A stretch of DNA of 64,000 nt, from NCBI GenBank assembly GCA_019914945.1, contig CM034105.1, positions 11,036,001-11,100,000 on the forward strand. The letters run 5' to 3'. Each line of letters begins with the position of its first letter. The stretch's first letter is position 1. This document shows positions 61,471 to 64,000 of this stretch, one piece after another. Below the pieces are notes generated by a model. The model was not told the origin of the DNA. It ran no database searches and worked only from the letters and a program-made list of their open reading frames with translations. The position numbers and the translations under genes are program-made. This DNA is from Typha latifolia. Taxonomy: Eukaryota > Streptophyta > Magnoliopsida > Poales > Typhaceae.

Positions 61471-62239
61471 CTAGAAAAGCGATCCATGCAAAAAAAAAAA
61501 TACTTCAAAGATGTTAGTTCTCCTGAAATGGTGAACACAAGATGCTTAGGGTCCTTGATAGACTAACGCAAAGGGAATAATTTTTTGGAAGGCAATTGTT
61601 GGAAAAAGGAAACAACCCAAAAACTTATTTCTATAAGCTTGGAATATAAAATGAAAACATGTCATCTGACTTTTTGGTTAACATGGAAACCTAGCCAGGT
61701 ATATCATGACTAAGGGAACAAAGTACATGCAAATATTATCACAATTTGAATTTGGAATCATAACCGGCCATGTACCCTAGTAGGCTTGATATATACGGAG
61801 CCATAACAAATAAACTTTCCAAATCCACAATATAAAGAATTCAATATGAACTACTAACTCCAAGTCAATAATTAATAAAACTCCAAAAAGGTAAAACAAA
61901 ATTCAAATTTGACAACCAATGCCAATAGCTAGTATTAGAAACAAAATACAACTGAAAAGAAACAACCAAATACTAAGTAGAGGTAAAGTCTCAGTGTATG
62001 ACAATGCTCAGTTGCTATGCTGACCAGCGCTTGAAATATTTGGAGAGGAGAAGGGATTCCATGAGCCAATAATTATAGCTCAAGGAGTGAAATTCACTCA
62101 AGAGCCAAATAAATCCAAAATTCCGTAAGCATCAAAGGATTCATGTTTGCCGGCGAACCACACCGATCGCACTGAAATAGTCCTTGCCACATATGCCACC
62201 TATTCGAGGTGGAAAGAGGTCAGTCAGGTAGGTTGATGA

Positions 62240-62575
62240 TGATAAAAGTCTACCCCAACGATGGCCATGCCATAGGAACGGAGCACAGCACGTGCCGCGG
62301 CAGTTGCCGGCCGTTGAAGAGAATGAGAAAAAGAGGTAAGGGATACTCACCTTTGCCTTTGCAGTTGCCGTCGCCGTCACCATCGCTCGTCGATCGTCGC
62401 CCGCCGTTGCCATCGCTCGCCGATTGTCACCTGTCGTCGCCATCGCTCGCCGATTGTCGCCCGCCGTCGTCGTCATATTGTCGGGTGCCCTAGCCCGCCT
62501 GAGAGAGGAGAGATCGAGACAGAGAGAGAGAGAGATCCGGATCCAGACTGGTAACTTAAGTTTAACCCCTCTCCC

Positions 62576-62629
<54 letters not shown>

Positions 62630-62850
62630 GATCTCTCTTCTCTCTCGGGCGGGCTAGGGCACCCGACGAAGCGACGGCGACAGCGAGCGGCGGGCGGCGA
62701 TCGGCAACGAGGTCGATGGTGAACGGCGATGCTATTAGGAGGGGTGCCGTGCAGCACCCTCGTGCCACGTGCCGGTACGTCGTCGGCACGACCATCCATG
62801 GTCTACCCTATGGTCGACGGCCATGGATCTCATTTTGATGATGATCTGAG
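62240..62850. mobile_element. GC-rich repeat, copy 2, with a large internal inverted repeat
   Basis: It shares blocks and imperfect inverted ends (GATGGCCATGCC at the left, GGCACGACCATCCATGG at the right) with 58,915-59,350. Inside, TCGGGTGCCCTAGCCCGCC (from about 62,480) is mirrored by GGCGGGCTAGGGCACCCGA (to about 62,672), continuing through GAGATCGAGACAGAGAGAG and its complement; a (CT)n run of about 45 bp (62,577-62,623) sits in the right arm. A CGTCGCCATCGCTCGCCGATT-type motif of roughly 33-36 bp is tandemly repeated about three times at 62,370-62,470. Frames through it are repeat translations. It interrupts the minus-strand gypsy relic. Confidence 0.55.
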
Positions 62851-63029
62851 CTATGGGGCACTAATGGAAAGCACCAACGGCATGAGGCTAACCATGCAAA
62901 GCTTTTGGACTAGTGAGACGATGATCTAAAGTTGTCGGCTGATGCACCTTGCCGACGAAGCTGACAATACAAAAATTAAGGTATGCTACGATTTACTCTA
63001 TTAAACTAAAATTATATACAAGAAGTGAT

Positions 63030-63545
63030 AGAGAACTCACGGTTGAATCAAAAGCTTATAGATCCATCATTCTTCTTTACGAAGAGTAATAGTGCTCCTC
63101 AGGATGGCACATTCGAACGGATGAAGCCAAAATCCAGCAACTCTTGAAGTTGAGTCAGCAGATCCCATAGTTTTATTGGCGCCATTTTGTAAGGTGTTTT
63201 CATATTGGTGTAGTGCTAGGAAATAGATGAATGTTGAAATCTATCTCTCTGTTAGGTGGAAGATCAAGTACACATACGAGAACTCATTCACTACTAGAAG
63301 TTTTTGAATCTTCTGCTTCGACCACAAATGCCATATCTTTGGCATCCTTTCCTCAACAATTAATTTGCCTGAAGGGCTAAGACAATATTGTTTGCAGGAA
63401 TATTCCTCTCACTTTGAAAAAGAAAAATTTGGTCTCTCCTGAATAACGAACATGACTCTTCATTCTACAATAGACTATTGCATGTTGTGTAGATAGCTAA
63501 TCTATGCCTAGTATGACATCAAAGTCATGGATCCCGAAATTGGCT
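63030..63545 (-). pseudogene. Ty3/gypsy protease C terminus to reverse transcriptase N terminus
   Basis: Reading the minus strand with stops removed from consideration: HDFDVILGID (near 63,530), LSTQHAIVYCRMKSHV, DLPPNREIDFNIHLFP (near 63,250) and the start of the RT fingers region near 63,070. The order fits gypsy PR-RT. Multiple stops and at least two frameshifts are present. Together with the integrase fragment it marks a minus-strand element spanning about 61.0-63.6 kb, interrupted by the GC-rich repeat. Confidence 0.75.
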
Positions 63546-64000
63546 GATCTCGATCCAAACCTAAAACCAGTCTAGTGATTGGTTTCGATTTGGGATTGAC
63601 CAGTATTGATTGAAACTCGACAGATTAGCCAAAACTGAATTTTTTAAAGATTTAGTTTGAATCTAAAAAATATTTAACCTATAATTGATGTCCTCAGCTG
63701 TTATCTTTTCAAAACTTTTTAATTTTTATCCTCTATCTCTCATACTCTCCTTTCATCCATCACATCTCATCAAGCTCATCTGGTGCCAATCCGGTGAGCC
63801 CTTCCGACTTACTCCACACTACGGTGAACTCGGATAGGTTTTTTCTTTTTCGTTTCTATTCTTTTTTTTTTACCCACTCTTATTTTTGTTTACTGCTATA
63901 GAACAACCCTTTGGACTTTCTCACATTCTTTCTCACCCATGTAGTCGAGCTTCCCACAATTGTAGTAGTTCTAGGGCACGCTATTGCATTCCACATTAGA
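63546..64000. other. Window end, no confident feature
   Basis: It contains GATCTCGATCC-type repeat words and a pyrimidine-rich stretch from about 63,710. It may be the continuation of the gypsy element's upstream region on the minus strand. A zinc-knuckle-like complement near 63,950 (GTAGTCGAGCTTCCCACAATTG) hints at gag but is too short to call. Confidence 0.3.

Noticed and set aside
62141..62929. Several frames of 66-111 codons with Arg/Glu or Ser/Leu repeats
   Set aside because: They come from the (CT)n tract and a GC-rich tandem repeat; frames exist on both strands with no splice or codon evidence.

Overview
This is nuclear DNA from a flowering plant. Genes are split by many GT-AG introns, the sequence is AT-rich, transposable elements are plentiful and the two complete proteins have plant-typical architectures. 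I cannot name the species. I read two complete genes, the first two coding exons of a third, one isolated exon-like block and a large load of decayed mobile DNA.

Region by region. About 1-1.9 kb is repeat-rich intergenic DNA. 2,050-8,878 (+) is a 16-exon gene for the bifunctional purine enzyme phosphoribosylaminoimidazole carboxylase (PurK-like ATP-grasp domain followed by a PurE domain, with a plastid-targeting-like N terminus); the exons sum to 1,950 nt, 649 codons plus stop. 9-14 kb is AT-rich intergenic sequence with a degenerate 337-bp-period tandem duplication. 14,621-20,240 (+) is a 14-exon gene for a DUF707 protein (390 residues, single N-terminal membrane anchor). One of its introns carries a perfect 103-bp tandem duplication that also copies the 3' splice site.

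20-54 kb is transposon territory: an isolated minus-strand exon of unknown identity near 23.3 kb; a roughly 7.3-kb composite of PIF/Harbinger DNA (26.35-33.63 kb) flanked by two roughly 0.86-kb direct repeats that hold a tRNA-like SINE head; nested fold-back elements; LTR fragments at 36-39 kb; the 3' part of a minus-strand copia-type element with an extra ORF; a Ty3/gypsy gag-pol relic (40.9-43.6 kb); a LINE RNase H relic (44.3 kb); and two copies, one of 3.0 kb with target-site duplication, of a long non-coding LTR-like element.

54,467-60,303 (+) holds the first two coding exons of a paralogue of the DUF707 gene. Both copies have a first coding exon consisting only of the start codon and a second exon of exactly 123 nt, but intron 1 has grown from 479 bp to 5,711 bp, with an LTR and GC-rich palindromic repeats inside it. 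The remaining exons are not in the window; 61-63.6 kb holds minus-strand gypsy pol fragments and a second GC-rich repeat. The purine gene is a housekeeping metabolic gene and the DUF707 pair is probably an endomembrane protein family; nothing suggests that they work together.
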